From: Spirirestis rafaelensis WJT71-NPBG6
GTDB taxonomy: Bacteria > Cyanobacteriota > Cyanobacteriia > Cyanobacteriales > Nostocaceae
Length of the DNA stretch: 64,000 nt
NCBI GenBank assembly: GCA_019359015.1
Contig: JAHHID010000023.1
Span: 1 to 64,000 of the forward strand
Direction: 5' to 3'
Within the stretch, counting starts at the first letter, position 1, and each line of letters opens with the position of its first letter. The position numbers were made by a program, and so were the translations under genes. This document shows positions 54,973-64,000 of the stretch, piece after piece. The notes below the pieces were generated by a model that worked only from the letters and a program-made list of their open reading frames with translations, made no database searches and was not told the DNA's origin.

Positions 54973-55140
54973 ATGACTAATAGCTAATAGTTAATGTTGA
55001 ACCAGCGCTTTTGGTAGGGTTTCCCTCTCAATGACGGAGACCTGCAAGGGAGGTGCCCAGCTCTGGTGAACCCCGAAGGGGCTAATGGCTAATAGCTAAT
55101 GGTAAAAAAACAATTAGCAATCAGCAATTAGCAATTAGCG
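54973..55140. repeat. Repeat-rich spacer in the chemotaxis operon
   Basis: Includes CAATGACGGAGACC...GGTGAACCCCGAAGGGG, a dispersed palindromic type related to the insertion in the ytfR gene, and AGCAATTAGC-like repeats near 55110-55138. No gene and no terminator evident, so the operon may continue through it. Confidence 0.5.
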
Positions 55141-57267
55141 TTAATCGACCTTGAAGGTTTCAACACTTTCCTGTAACTCTTGGGAAATCACCGCAGTTTG
55201 TTGCAAAGATTCGGAAACTTGCCGCGAAGAATAGCTGGTGCACTCTGATACCTTGGCAATTTCTCTCATCAACTGGCTGACACTTTGCGAGGTTTCTACC
55301 TGGGATGTGGTAGCGGTGGAAATCGATTGTACCAAAGAATCAATTTGGCGCGAAACATCCAAAATTTGACTCAAGCTATATTTAGCATCTTCTACAATTC
55401 GGGTTCCTTCTACAACTTGGGCGGTTCCCACTTCCATAGCTTGTACAACTTCGCTAGTTTCTCTTTGAATGTTCTCGACAATTTGTTGAATTTCTTTTGT
55501 TGCCGCTGCACTTCGGGCAGCTAATTCACCTACTTCTTCTGCAACTCGAGCAAAGCCTTGACCTTCTTCGCCGGCACGCGCTGCTTCTATGCCGGCGTTG
55601 ATGGCGAGTAAGTTCGTTTGCGTGGCTATTTGATTAATCAAAGATACCACGCGGGAAATTTGTTGGGTAGATTCTCCCAAACGCTTGACTTTTTTGGCTG
55701 TTTCGCCTACCGTTTCCCGCAAATGCAGGATATTTTGCACTGTCAGATCCATTGCTTTACCGCTTTTTTTGGCGGTGTGCGAAGCATTTTGAGCAACTAA
55801 GGCAGCTTGTTGGGCGTTTTCAGCTACAAATTGTATGGAATAGGTCATTTCATCAACAGCATCTAAGGTGCGGTTGATTTTTGAGGCTTGTACTATAGCA
55901 TCTTGTGCCAGTTGGCGCATCGAGTCTTGGTTAGAGGCGATCGCATAATTTACTTGATAAGCCGCTTGTTTTACTTGGGTAACAATCAACCGCAAATTTT
56001 CAACAATGGAGTTAAAGAAGTCGGCAACGGTGCCAATTTCCCCGGTGGTGACATCAGCCCGCACTGTCAAATCACCGCTGGCTGCACCTTCTACTTCCCC
56101 AAGTAGTTCGATAAGTTGCATTTGCAAGGCTTCTTTTTGTTGGCGTTCATCTTCGGAACCTCTTTTAGCTAACCAAGCTGCGATCACAGAGACCAACAAT
56201 GTTGTTAATACCGTCCCACCTAATATAGCCAGAAGTAAGTCTGTTTGCGGCGCAAATGCCGTTGCTGTATCTGTAGCCAAAATTACTTGCCATTTTAAAT
56301 CTGGCAAACCGTTGAGCTTTTCGGCTGCGTAGCTAACTAGCTGTTCTTCATTGTCAATTTGGTCAACTGTTTTAAATGTGCCTTCTTTTTTTGCGACTTG
56401 TAGTTTCGACAAGCCAGGAAAATTTATTCTTGCTTCTCTACCTATTTGCTTCGTTTCCGAAGACATAAAAAATTTCCCAGAGGCATCAATTAAATGATAT
56501 TTTTGCCCTGTAAGAGCGTAATTTTTAATTACCTCTTCTAAATTTTTTACGGGCATCCGCGCTCTGACTATAGCGATGGTTTGCCCAGTCGCGGCATCCT
56601 TAACAGGTGCAACAGTGAAAATACTATTTATGTTTGTACTTTTAGATACTTGTGCTTGACTAATTAATGGGCGATCGGTTTTTAATACAGCTTGAAAGTA
56701 ATCGCGATCGCTATGGTTGGTGAGTGGTTCTCCTTGGGATTGCAAAATCGGCTCACCATTTAAGTCAAATACAGCAATGCTGTCATAGACTTTATAACTC
56801 TCGACAATCTTGTTTAGTATTGCTTGTTTATCTTGTTGAGTTGTAACTGTCTTGACGCTAGAATTTGTCAAAATGGGCAGATTAGCCAGCACTTGAATAT
56901 CGCTATACCGTTCAATCATGAAACGGTTTACTTTGTCTGCCAAGCCTTTAGCTTCAGCTTGTTGCAGAGCGGAGATTTTGTTACTAATCGATTGGCTTGC
57001 AATCTGATAAGCTAAACTACCAATACCTAATACTGGCAGTGTGCTAATAGCGAGCGCCAAAACTGTAGCTTTAGATCGCAAATTGAGCCGATTGAAAGCA
57101 GCTAAGGCACGATTTAAGGGAGAATTGGGCTTTATTTGCCTTTTGGAAGTGATCGGCAATTCTGCTATATCACCATCCGTGACTTTTTCAAATGAAACTT
57201 GAGATGAAGTAAACAATGCCTTTTTTTCAGCATCATTACTCTGAGCCGAATCACTCTTATTAAACAT
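55141..57267 (-). CDS. hmpD: Methyl-accepting chemotaxis protein (HmpD/PixJ-like)
   Basis: A 708-aa membrane receptor. TM1 about residues 66-90 ([21 protein letters not shown]), a periplasmic dCache-like sensor (about 95-335: [32 protein letters not shown]), TM2 about 343-366, HAMP (about 370-430) and the signalling domain (about 440-690) with the conserved hairpin tip [20 protein letters not shown]. The sensor is Cache rather than the GAF/bilin domains of PixJ, so it probably senses a small molecule or envelope signal and not light. Third from last gene in the operon. Confidence 0.9.
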   Translation of the reverse strand: MFNKSDSAQSNDAEKKALFTSSQVSFEKVTDGDIAELPITSKRQIKPNSPLNRALAAFNRLNLRSKATVLALAISTLPVLGIGSLAYQIASQSISNKISALQQAEAKGLADKVNRFMIERYSDIQVLANLPILTNSSVKTVTTQQDKQAILNKIVESYKVYDSIAVFDLNGEPILQSQGEPLTNHSDRDYFQAVLKTDRPLISQAQVSKSTNINSIFTVAPVKDAATGQTIAIVRARMPVKNLEEVIKNYALTGQKYHLIDASGKFFMSSETKQIGREARINFPGLSKLQVAKKEGTFKTVDQIDNEEQLVSYAAEKLNGLPDLKWQVILATDTATAFAPQTDLLLAILGGTVLTTLLVSVIAAWLAKRGSEDERQQKEALQMQLIELLGEVEGAASGDLTVRADVTTGEIGTVADFFNSIVENLRLIVTQVKQAAYQVNYAIASNQDSMRQLAQDAIVQASKINRTLDAVDEMTYSIQFVAENAQQAALVAQNASHTAKKSGKAMDLTVQNILHLRETVGETAKKVKRLGESTQQISRVVSLINQIATQTNLLAINAGIEAARAGEEGQGFARVAEEVGELAARSAAATKEIQQIVENIQRETSEVVQAMEVGTAQVVEGTRIVEDAKYSLSQILDVSRQIDSLVQSISTATTSQVETSQSVSQLMREIAKVSECTSYSSRQVSESLQQTAVISQELQESVETFKVD

Positions 57268-57329
57268 AAAGCAATTTGCTTGAATAGGTTTATCTAAACA
57301 CCAAAAATCCGTTTTTTTAGTAGTACACC

Positions 57330-57827
57330 CTAATCATTACGAAGACTCGAAGATTGCACAATTGCCTGTGCATCTAATACCAGCAATATTTCTTTGTGTT
57401 GCACAAAGCATCCACGTAAATAGGGAACTAAACTAGATGCTACCTGTCCTACAGGAGAGTGGATTTCATCTGGCGTAAACTTGATGGTACCTGTGATTTG
57501 TTGCACCACTAAACCTAAAAGCACTGATTCCACTCGAATAATTATCACATTATATTGCCGCAATCTGTAATCTAGGCTTTCTAGATTCAGCATTTTTGAC
57601 AGATCAACTGCCCAAACTATCCGACTACGCCAATTCATTAATCCCAGTACGCAAGCTGGCATACTGGGCATTGCAGCTACAGAGTCAACAGAAACAACAA
57701 TCGCTTCTTGCGTGTGCTTCATCGATAAAACAGCAGCCGTCTGGCGATTTAATTGAAACCTAAGATAGCCATCTCCTAAGTTATTTTGAGCTTCTTTGCC
57801 AGAAAGTTTAGTTTTTGAACTATTCAT
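57330..57827 (-). CDS. hmpC: CheW-like adaptor protein (HmpC/PixI-like)
   Basis: A 165-aa CheW-domain scaffold that couples the receptor to the CheA kinase. The usual CheW pattern is present: [40 protein letters not shown] and [21 protein letters not shown]. It is 4 nt after the CheY-like gene and 62 nt before the receptor gene, so clearly cotranscribed. Confidence 0.88.
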   Translation of the reverse strand: MNSSKTKLSGKEAQNNLGDGYLRFQLNRQTAAVLSMKHTQEAIVVSVDSVAAMPSMPACVLGLMNWRSRIVWAVDLSKMLNLESLDYRLRQYNVIIIRVESVLLGLVVQQITGTIKFTPDEIHSPVGQVASSLVPYLRGCFVQHKEILLVLDAQAIVQSSSLRND

Positions 57828-57831
57828 TGAT

Positions 57832-58209
57832 TCAAATCGCTACTGATTTAATAGCACGCAGAAGTTGTTCGCGAGTATACGGCTTAGTGACATAGGCATC
57901 AGCACCTTGTCTCATTGCCCATAATCGATCAATTTCCTGATTTTTAGAACTGCAAATTACTATCGGTACTTTTTGAGTAATGGGATTCCTTTTCAGAGAA
58001 CGACACAATTCAAAGCCGCTCATTCCTGGCATTACTACATCGGTAACAATTACATCTGGCTGTTCTGATACAGCTTTTTCTAAACCCTCTTTTGCACCAC
58101 TTGCTTTTATTACGTTGTAACCACTCTCATTGAGATAATGGCTCATTAGTTCCAATTCACTGGGGGAATCTTCAACAATCAGAATTGTGCCAAGCAAAGT
58201 TAGACTCAC
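57832..58209 (-). CDS. hmpB: CheY-like response regulator (HmpB/PixH-like)
   Basis: A 125-aa single receiver domain. Acidic pocket ED in LIVEDSPSELELM, phosphoacceptor Asp in VIVTDVVMPGMSG (about 56), switch Thr/Ser in PIVICSSKN and conserved Lys in YVTKPY. No output domain, so it acts by protein binding on the motility apparatus or as a phosphate sink. Sits between the PatA-like and CheW genes with gaps of 71 and 4 nt. Confidence 0.9.
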   Translation of the reverse strand: MSLTLLGTILIVEDSPSELELMSHYLNESGYNVIKASGAKEGLEKAVSEQPDVIVTDVVMPGMSGFELCRSLKRNPITQKVPIVICSSKNQEIDRLWAMRQGADAYVTKPYTREQLLRAIKSVAI

Positions 58210-58280
58210 TCCTAAATCTCCTCAAAAAGTAATTTTGGACTATTAAAGTTAGTTTTTAGAATTTTTACTCCTTATTTAAG

Positions 58281-59354
58281 TTAACCAATATGTTTAAACA
58301 CCATTTTTAGCAATTCTGCTTGAGTAAAAGGCTTAGTTAAATAGCCTGATGCCCTAACGATCTTTGCCTTAGCTCTATCTATAAATCCTGTTCTGCCCGT
58401 CACCATTATGATAGGTGTATTTTTAAACGCTGAATGCCTCCGCAATAAAGAACATAATTCATAGCCATCTAAATTGGGCATTTCCACGTCTAATAAGATG
58501 AGATCGGGCTTGCTACGAAGAATTTGCATCAACGCTTTTACCGGATCGTTAATCATGACAACTGAAAATCTTTTCTCATCCAAAAAGTTCTTGATGGAAT
58601 TTAACACTGTTTGGCTATCATCAATGCAGGCAACTGTACACAGTCCTTTGCTAGCAGTTTGCTGGGCAAGTTTATTATTGTTACTATCTTGACTATCAAA
58701 ATTGCTTTGTTTTGGCAATGGTTGCCCAAGCTGCATTTGAGATAATGTCTGAGATTGCGGCAGCTTGGTTGCGTTTTCTAGTGGCTTTTGCCCAGGTGCT
58801 GGAAGTGGTGACTGGCTATTTTGCTGATTTATTAATTGCTTTCGGTAATGTTCGACTAACAAGCGCAAATCCAAGCAACAGAATTTTGGCAGTTGATTTA
58901 AGCTATTCTCAGCACTAAACTCATAGCTTCGTTCTTTTAAGCTCAGAAATAACTCCAGCACTTCTTTAGCTAAGTTTTCTATCAGCGTTCCTGCTTGCGA
59001 AGAACTGATATAACCTTTATTAACTAACCAGCAAATAGCTTGATAACCTGCATCTGATATTGGCTGCTTTTCTCCCTTAGGTTCAAATATCAGCCGCATC
59101 TGCATGCGAGTCGCACTGTTGAGACCGGGAATTTGCTGACTTAACTGTCGTAAGTGGTCATCCAGCCGCTCAAATAACTTATCTGAATAAGAGGCGTAAG
59201 TAAGTTTACCGTCCTCTAGATAGATTGACCAAAAAACAGTCCCGGCAAATATCCGTAAGCACCCTGTAGCACGCCCACTGGTTAGTTGTGCCAACAGAGA
59301 TAGCGGGTGTAGTTTCTGGGAAAACTTATAGCTACCTATAGGGGTTGTGCTCAT
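58281..59354 (-). CDS. hmpA: PatA-like response regulator (HmpA/PixG-like)
   Basis: A 357-aa protein, first gene of the chemotaxis-like operon. N-terminal PATAN/DUF4388 domain (about 1-160: PLSLLAQLTSGRATGCLRIF, GTVFWSIYLEDGKLTYAS), a Gln/Ser-rich linker (about 175-230) and a C-terminal receiver (CTVACIDDSQTVL, Asp in LILLDVEMPNLDG, Lys in GYLTKPF). Same architecture as PatA, PixG and HmpA. ATG 59354 (MSTTPIG) is preferred; a longer frame to 59432 has no ribosome site and an odd Lys/Ile-rich leader. Confidence 0.88.
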   Translation of the reverse strand: MSTTPIGSYKFSQKLHPLSLLAQLTSGRATGCLRIFAGTVFWSIYLEDGKLTYASYSDKLFERLDDHLRQLSQQIPGLNSATRMQMRLIFEPKGEKQPISDAGYQAICWLVNKGYISSSQAGTLIENLAKEVLELFLSLKERSYEFSAENSLNQLPKFCCLDLRLLVEHYRKQLINQQNSQSPLPAPGQKPLENATKLPQSQTLSQMQLGQPLPKQSNFDSQDSNNNKLAQQTASKGLCTVACIDDSQTVLNSIKNFLDEKRFSVVMINDPVKALMQILRSKPDLILLDVEMPNLDGYELCSLLRRHSAFKNTPIIMVTGRTGFIDRAKAKIVRASGYLTKPFTQAELLKMVFKHIG

Positions 59355-59432
59355 TTTACTTTTAGTAGGGATAAATTTGATGTACAAGTGTACAGATATT
59401 TTTCCAATTTTAATCAAATATTTAGATATCAT

Positions 59433-60237
59433 AACTGTTGTAGCTTAAAAGACAAACATAGTAAGCCCAGGTTTTGCGCGAAACTTAGTGGTAACAGGGT
59501 TTTTTCTCTATTGAATCTTAGTTAAGTCAGGACTTACGTAACTGGCACATTTATTTTCAAACTGTCACATTAAATTAATTTAGCTCTAACGTTTATAAAT
59601 CAATGCTTACAAATATTAACGTCAAATTTAAGTATATGTGCCAGTTGACATTATTTTGTGACGCTTGCGTAAGTCCTATAAGTGTTAATTTACTTACACT
59701 GAGACTAACAGACATTCTTTGAGAATAATCACAAAAAATGTAAAGACTAAATAAAACCAGTCACTTACATGTAAATGTTCTCTGGTGTAACCACAATCAC
59801 ACTGTCTTCAGTCACAAGTTAACTGGTGACTTGTAGTATTAGTACTTAACTATTTTTTTTTTTGCAATAAAATATAAATTAAAATTAATAAAAAGTAACT
59901 TTACTTATTGTTAACTAAAATTAAGGAATGCCTGATAGATGTTCTCAGCCGTTACCTGAGGTTTAATATGAATGCGATCGCTCGGAATTATATGTTTTTA
60001 TACTAAGTATATTTTCAGAGTTTTTGACTCGTTCCCAGGCAAAGCATGCTGCTACTTTGTAACCAGAATGAACGAGCGTGAATAAACGTCGATTTTATAG
60101 AACTTTCGAGCAAGCAATAAATCAAGCTACTTAAACTGCATTCTTGCCTAAACAAGATGCCAGTAGAAGCTCACAGTCGCCGCTGAAATGATTATTTAAC
60201 TATGAGTTATAGCTAGTAAACTACAAATTTTTAATAG
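59433..60237. other. About 800-bp leader of the motility operon
   Basis: No gene. Holds a MITE-like palindrome (59529-59677) and a dyad with AGTCAC...GTGACT (about 59810-59832). The promoter of the leftward chemotaxis operon should be here. Confidence 0.5.
59529..59677. repeat. MITE-like nested palindrome
   Basis: Outer arms AGGACTTACG (59529-59538) and CGTAAGTCCT (59668-59677); inner arms AACTGGCACAT (59540-59550) and its complement (59636-59646). 149 bp, AT-rich centre, non-coding. Confidence 0.65.
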
Positions 60238-60319
60238 TGCGGATAAAAGGACTTGAACCTTCACTCCTTTCGGAACTAGAACCTAAATCTAGCGCGTCTG
60301 CCAATTTCGCCATATCCGC
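60238..60319 (-). tRNA. tRNA-Leu (UAG)
   Basis: On the minus strand the sequence folds as a class II tRNA: acceptor GCGGATA/TATCCGC, D-arm with GGCAGACGC, anticodon stem CTAGA/TCTAG with loop TTTAGGT (anticodon TAG), a long variable arm, and T-arm GGTTCAAGTCC. 82 nt to the discriminator A; CCA is not encoded. It reads CUA leucine codons. Confidence 0.92.
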
Positions 60320-60472
60320 ATCAGTTTTCTATATTACCATAACAAATCATCTGTGGCAATGGTGAATTTGGAATTGGGCATCGGGCATCGGGCATGAAGA
60401 ACAGATTTGGCTTTATTCTCAATTCTCAATGCGAGCGTGCTCATTGCCCAATGCCCCATGCCCAATTTTCAA

Positions 60473-61660
60473 TCAAATCACACCAACACGAGGTAGACGA
60501 TGTTTGAAACCGCAGAGAATTTCCCAAGAAATGGTGTTCAATTGTTTTGCCCAATCGTCGGCGGAGATTTCTTCTTTTGCCTCTTCCCCAAGCAAAGTGA
60601 CTATTTCGCCTTCTTGTATATTTGGTAAAGTGCTGACATCGAGCATTAATTGATCCATCGTAATTGCGCCAATTTGTGGCACTCGTCTTCCTTGAATTAA
60701 TGCTTGCATTTTGCCGGAGAGATTGCGAGGAACTCCATCAGCGTAACCAATACCCACGACGGCTAGGCGCATTTCGTGCGGGGCAATAAACTGATGACCG
60801 TAGCTGACACCAGTGCCGGCAGCGATGGTTTTGATGTGGGTGACTCGCGCTTTTAATTGTAAAACTGGCTTTAAGTCGAGGCGCGATCGCAAGTGAAGAG
60901 CTGGCGAAAGTCCGTATATAGCTAATCCTACACGCACCATATCATAATGTAATCCCGGAGCTGCAAGAGTGGCGGCTGAATTTGCTAAATGTAAACAAGG
61001 TGGTTCTATTCCCAAAGCTTTAATTTGGGCGATCGCTTCAGAGAATCGTTGATGCTGTTGCATCATCACTTCTGGATCAAGACTATCTGCGGTTGCCAAG
61101 TGAGAATAAATGCTCTTTATCTCTAAATGAGGCAACCGCTGCACTAACTGGACAAACTCACCTGCTTGCTGCCAATTGGTGCCTAATCTAGACATTCCCG
61201 TGTCTAACTTGATGTGTACCGGGATAGGGGAAGTAAATTTAATCGCTTCTAAAGTGTCAGAAAATATTAGTGCTTGCTTTGGGCTGGACAGTGTTGGCTG
61301 AAGTTTCCAATGAGCGATCGCGTGAATTTGCTCTAATGTATGAGTTGCTCCTAAAATCAAAATCGGAGCTTTAATTCCAGCTTCGCGCAATTGAATTCCC
61401 TCTGGAACCGTAGCGACTCCTAACCAACTGGCTCCGGATTGTAATACTGTCTGAGCGACTGTTACAGATCCATGTCCATAAGCATCAGCTTTTACTACCG
61501 CCATTAACTCAGTATGCGGCGATAAAAAATTCCGCAACTGATGTACATTGTGAGATAGAGCGCCTAAATCAATTTCCACCCAAGCGCGTTGCGAGAACCA
61601 CGCGTAGGTGTCGCACTGCTGATTTTCCGGCACATGAGGAGTTTGCTTGCGACTTAACAT
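60473..61660 (-). CDS. alr: Alanine racemase
   Basis: A 395-aa PLP enzyme making D-alanine for peptidoglycan. The PLP lysine is in MAVVKADAYGHG (about residue 57), the second catalytic base Tyr is in GTGVSYGHQF (about 285), and HIKLDTGMSRLG (about 150), VRVGLAIYG and TMDQLMLDVS are family landmarks. AGGAG lies about 9 nt upstream of ATG 61660. Leftward, alone, with a cyanobacterial heptamer-like repeat after the stop. Confidence 0.93.
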   Translation of the reverse strand: MLSRKQTPHVPENQQCDTYAWFSQRAWVEIDLGALSHNVHQLRNFLSPHTELMAVVKADAYGHGSVTVAQTVLQSGASWLGVATVPEGIQLREAGIKAPILILGATHTLEQIHAIAHWKLQPTLSSPKQALIFSDTLEAIKFTSPIPVHIKLDTGMSRLGTNWQQAGEFVQLVQRLPHLEIKSIYSHLATADSLDPEVMMQQHQRFSEAIAQIKALGIEPPCLHLANSAATLAAPGLHYDMVRVGLAIYGLSPALHLRSRLDLKPVLQLKARVTHIKTIAAGTGVSYGHQFIAPHEMRLAVVGIGYADGVPRNLSGKMQALIQGRRVPQIGAITMDQLMLDVSTLPNIQEGEIVTLLGEEAKEEISADDWAKQLNTISWEILCGFKHRLPRVGVI

Positions 61661-62091
61661 TTTTACTTTCTCCTATCACATCACTTTGATAGATAGCTGT
61701 AACTATCTAGTACAACACGGCGTAAATAAACCACCCATTCTAAATCAATGAAACGCTTACGTTGTATTAATTTTGAATTTTGAATTTTGAATTTTGAATT
61801 CCGCCTTGCGGTACTAGTTATTCCACCGCAAGAAGCACTCATCAGATTTAATCAGAAAGTTTACCTTCCGTCACTTGATTGCCACAAACTGATAATTTAA
61901 TGCTACGGAAGTTTAATAAAGTGTCATTTTTCACTTCTCCTACTTTCCCACTTCCCTACTTCCCTCCCTTCATCTCGACAAAGACTTATCAAAAATATCT
62001 AAATTATGTCGAAAGTATAATTTATTCTCATCTTCTAAGCCGAGTATAATTGTGTTAATATATGTAAAACTAATACATTGAGCGCTAATCA
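61661..62091. repeat. Intergenic region with TTTTGAA array
   Basis: Five TTTTGAA heptamers (about 61769-61799) are followed by TTCCGCCTTGCGGTACTAGT, the same end as the 100-bp insert at 40502-40601. Also a CACTTCCC-type repeat near 61945-61970. No gene. Confidence 0.6.
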
Positions 62092-62589
62092 ATGGGGAAG
62101 GTTTTAGTCCTTAACGCCTCTTACGAACCGCTCAACATCACAAGCTGGCGTCGTGCGGTGATTTTGTTGATCAAAGGCAAGGCAGAGCGGGTGGAACACA
62201 ATGGGAAATTCCTGTATTCGGAATTTCCGCTCCCAACTGTGATCCGCTTGCGCCATTATGTGCGCGTTCCCTACAAGGAAATTCCTCTAACTCGCCGAAA
62301 TATATTGCATCGTGACGGTCACACTTGTCAATACTGCGGTTACACAGGAGATGAATTGACGCTAGACCACGTTCTACCGCGATCGCGTCGTGGTGGGGAT
62401 ACCTGGGATAATATTGTTACAGCTTGTGTCCGCTGCAATGTTAAAAAAGGCAACCGCACGCCTCACGAAGCTAATATGCCTTTGCGTCATCCGCCTAGAC
62501 AGCCTTATAGCAGCCTCTACTTTGAGGTCAGCAAACATCTTAAAAGTGGACTACACCAAGAGTGGCAAAAATATGTCATAGGACTTTGA
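62092..62589 (+). CDS. HNH endonuclease family protein
   Basis: A 165-aa protein common in cyanobacteria. The N-terminus (VLVLNASYEPLNITSWRRAV) and a middle HNH zinc domain (CQYCGYTGDELTLDHVLPRS, then RGGDTWDNIVTACVRCN) are clear, with the two Cys pairs and the DH metal motif present. Members of this subfamily are conserved housekeeping-type single genes; substrate unknown, not restriction-associated. ATG 62092 has no strong ribosome site. Confidence 0.88.
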   Translation: MGKVLVLNASYEPLNITSWRRAVILLIKGKAERVEHNGKFLYSEFPLPTVIRLRHYVRVPYKEIPLTRRNILHRDGHTCQYCGYTGDELTLDHVLPRSRRGGDTWDNIVTACVRCNVKKGNRTPHEANMPLRHPPRQPYSSLYFEVSKHLKSGLHQEWQKYVIGL

Positions 62590-63332
62590 TAATTATTTTT
62601 ACTTTATAAAGTACAGCAGTCGCAATAAAGCAAGTCTTTGGCGTTGCATAGAAGGCAGCACAGAGATTTTAACTTTTATTTCGCGGGTGGCTGTAAACTG
62701 TTGTCAAGATAACGCCGCATTTGAGGTTTATCAATAAGCTTTTGCCATATCATCTGCCAAAACTGCTTGCGAAAATAAATGCCAGCAGGTTACAGGCTTT
62801 TAATTGCACATCAAAGTGATGTCAAGTAACTAAGATCCGCTTCTTTATGTATGATCGTAATTTTCAATCGCTACATTAACAGCCGATTTTTGTTTAGAAA
62901 TAATTGTTAATTGTTGATTGTGCTTTTGGCGGAAACTAGAGACTAGTACACATGCATGAAAATTAAAAATTCGTCTGCGAAAGTTCAAAAATTGAGGTTT
63001 CCTCCGTTTAAAGTTTTCGCAAAATAAAAAAAACCTGTATTCTGAGATTATGGCTGATCTGGAGACAGTAGCTTGATTTTTCATGCATATGTTTTAGTAA
63101 AATTTCCGGCATAAATGGTGAAAATTTTCAAACCCCATAAGGAATACTTATTGCCTATTTTTAAAGATTAGTCTTTGTGGCTAGCCTGGGAAAAAATCAA
63201 CTTGCAGGCACAGTGCTAGGCTGCAAAAATTTTGCGAAGATCGTAAATGTGTGGCGAAACCAATGAATGAGTAGTTGTATTTATTAACAAAGAAATTTAA
63301 ATCAAGCCTCACACTCACAAAAAAAGTTGTTT
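62590..63332. other. Gene-free stretch of about 740 bp
   Basis: AT-rich, no coding frame with protein-like composition. A GGTTTCCTCC segment and T/A runs near 62990-63040 are the only notable features. It may hold the promoter of the DHH gene. Confidence 0.5.
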
Positions 63333-64000
63333 ATGAAATTAAATTCTCCCCGTACTGAATTGAAAAGCTTGTCATTAACTTCGGAAGCCAACCCAGATGA
63401 TTTGGAAATAAACCAAGAAGCTATTGAGCTTCCAACTACAAAGCCGTCCTTTGTGACAAATAACGGAAATAATTCTTCCGCTGGACCGAAGAGCCAGGTA
63501 AATCAGAAATCAGAACAGTTGCGTCATACGCTTACAGCACATCGACACGATCGCCAGCTGGTAATTCTACAAGATTTTCCTGACCCGGATGCTCTTTCTT
63601 GTGCTTGGGCTTACCAGTTAATTGCCCAGCAGTACGATATAAAATGTGACATCATTTATGCTGGCACACTCTCGCACCAAGAAAACATTGCCTTAGTGAA
63701 GCTGACGGGTTTACCGGCACAGCGTTGGTCAGTCCAAACCCTCAAAAGCAAGGATTTATCATCTTATCAAGGTTTCGTATTAATCGATAACCAAGGAACG
63801 ACTAGTCAACTATTGCCAGTAGTACAGCAGGCAGGAATGCCACTAGTAGCGATCATTGATCATCATAGTTCACAAGGGGAACTAAAATCAGAATTTGTTG
63901 ATATCCGTCCTTTTGTGCGAGCGACGGCAACAATTTTTACGCAGTACTTACAATCGGGGTTACTGAGCTTAGATAATGGCACAAATCAGCATATAAAATG
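63333..64000 (+). CDS. DHH-family phosphoesterase, partial at window end
   Basis: The first 222 codons of a DHH-family enzyme (RecJ/NrnA-like). After a Ser/Thr/Asn-rich leader of about 65 residues comes ILQDFPDPDALSCAWAYQL (first metal-binding motif), then IYAGTLSHQEN and AIIDHHSS (DHH signature). Family members hydrolyse nanoRNA, cyclic dinucleotides or pAp. The C-terminal part lies beyond the window; some cyanobacterial homologues carry extra regulatory domains. Start ATG 63333 chosen as the first in frame. Confidence 0.82.
   Translation, partial: MKLNSPRTELKSLSLTSEANPDDLEINQEAIELPTTKPSFVTNNGNNSSAGPKSQVNQKSEQLRHTLTAHRHDRQLVILQDFPDPDALSCAWAYQLIAQQYDIKCDIIYAGTLSHQENIALVKLTGLPAQRWSVQTLKSKDLSSYQGFVLIDNQGTTSQLLPVVQQAGMPLVAIIDHHSSQGELKSEFVDIRPFVRATATIFTQYLQSGLLSLDNGTNQHIK

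Noticed and set aside
62845-63084. Leftward 79-codon ORF in the gap before the DHH gene
   Set aside because: Lys/Arg/Phe-rich translation of AT-rich DNA, no ribosome site, no recognisable pattern.

Overview
This window is chromosomal DNA from a filamentous, probably heterocyst-forming (Nostocales-type) cyanobacterium. The HIP1 octamer GCGATCGC is frequent throughout, and short heptamer/octamer tandem repeats fill many gaps. The gene set also fits: two CrtO carotenoid ketolases, CYP110-like P450s, a PatA/CheY/CheW/MCP/CheA motility cluster of the hmp/pix type, glycolate dehydrogenase subunits and NDH-2. Species cannot be fixed from the sequence alone.

Layout. 1-110: tail of a decayed transposase. 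292-2517: phosphoketolase-like TPP enzyme. 2930-6615: two CYP110-like P450s and a DUF2993 protein. 6946-15011: two crtO paralogues flanking a two-gene Hsp70-like/membrane-protein module and a tRNA dihydrouridine synthase. 15170-25380: housekeeping and redox genes (saccharopine-dehydrogenase-like, secreted small protein, CPA1 antiporter, pentapeptide protein, glcE-glcF, NDH-2, DUF89/ARMT1, DUF4112).

25573-37544 is an accessory island made of nested mobile DNA. Two inverted 163-nt IS630 ends bracket a phage Gp157-like fragment, a group II intron remnant and a complete, more GC-rich ytfQ-ytfR-ytfT-yjfF-type sugar ABC operon. To the right lie a deleted ISKra4-like element with 52-bp terminal repeats inserted in an IS630, a chimeric group II intron whose 5' end sits in a reverse transcriptase gene and whose 3' end sits in tnpB, and a frameshifted second IS630.

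37578-43025 mixes ordinary genes (DCC protein, FKBP lipoprotein, small outer-membrane protein, MBL-fold hydrolase) with a wrecked haemagglutinin-like gene carrying a precise 100-bp insertion. 43108-51639 is cell-envelope oriented (murJ, thylakoid-type pentapeptide protein, LCP protein, mannose-1-phosphate guanylyltransferase, a YidD-like ORF, AarF/UbiB kinase, orphan ABC ATPase). 51829-59354 is a five-gene chemotaxis-like operon read leftwards. 60238-64000 holds tRNA-Leu(UAG), alr, an HNH protein and the start of a DHH-family gene.

Functional links: the crtO pair makes ketocarotenoids; glcE-glcF oxidise glycolate from photorespiration and NDH-2 oxidises NADH, so both feed electrons to the plastoquinone/respiratory chain; murJ, alr, LCP and manC serve wall and polysaccharide synthesis; the hmp-like cluster would steer type IV pilus-driven gliding. 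The least explained items are the Hsp70-like module, the GC-rich sugar operon with in-frame repeat insertion and candidate operator, and several structured or MITE-like repeats.
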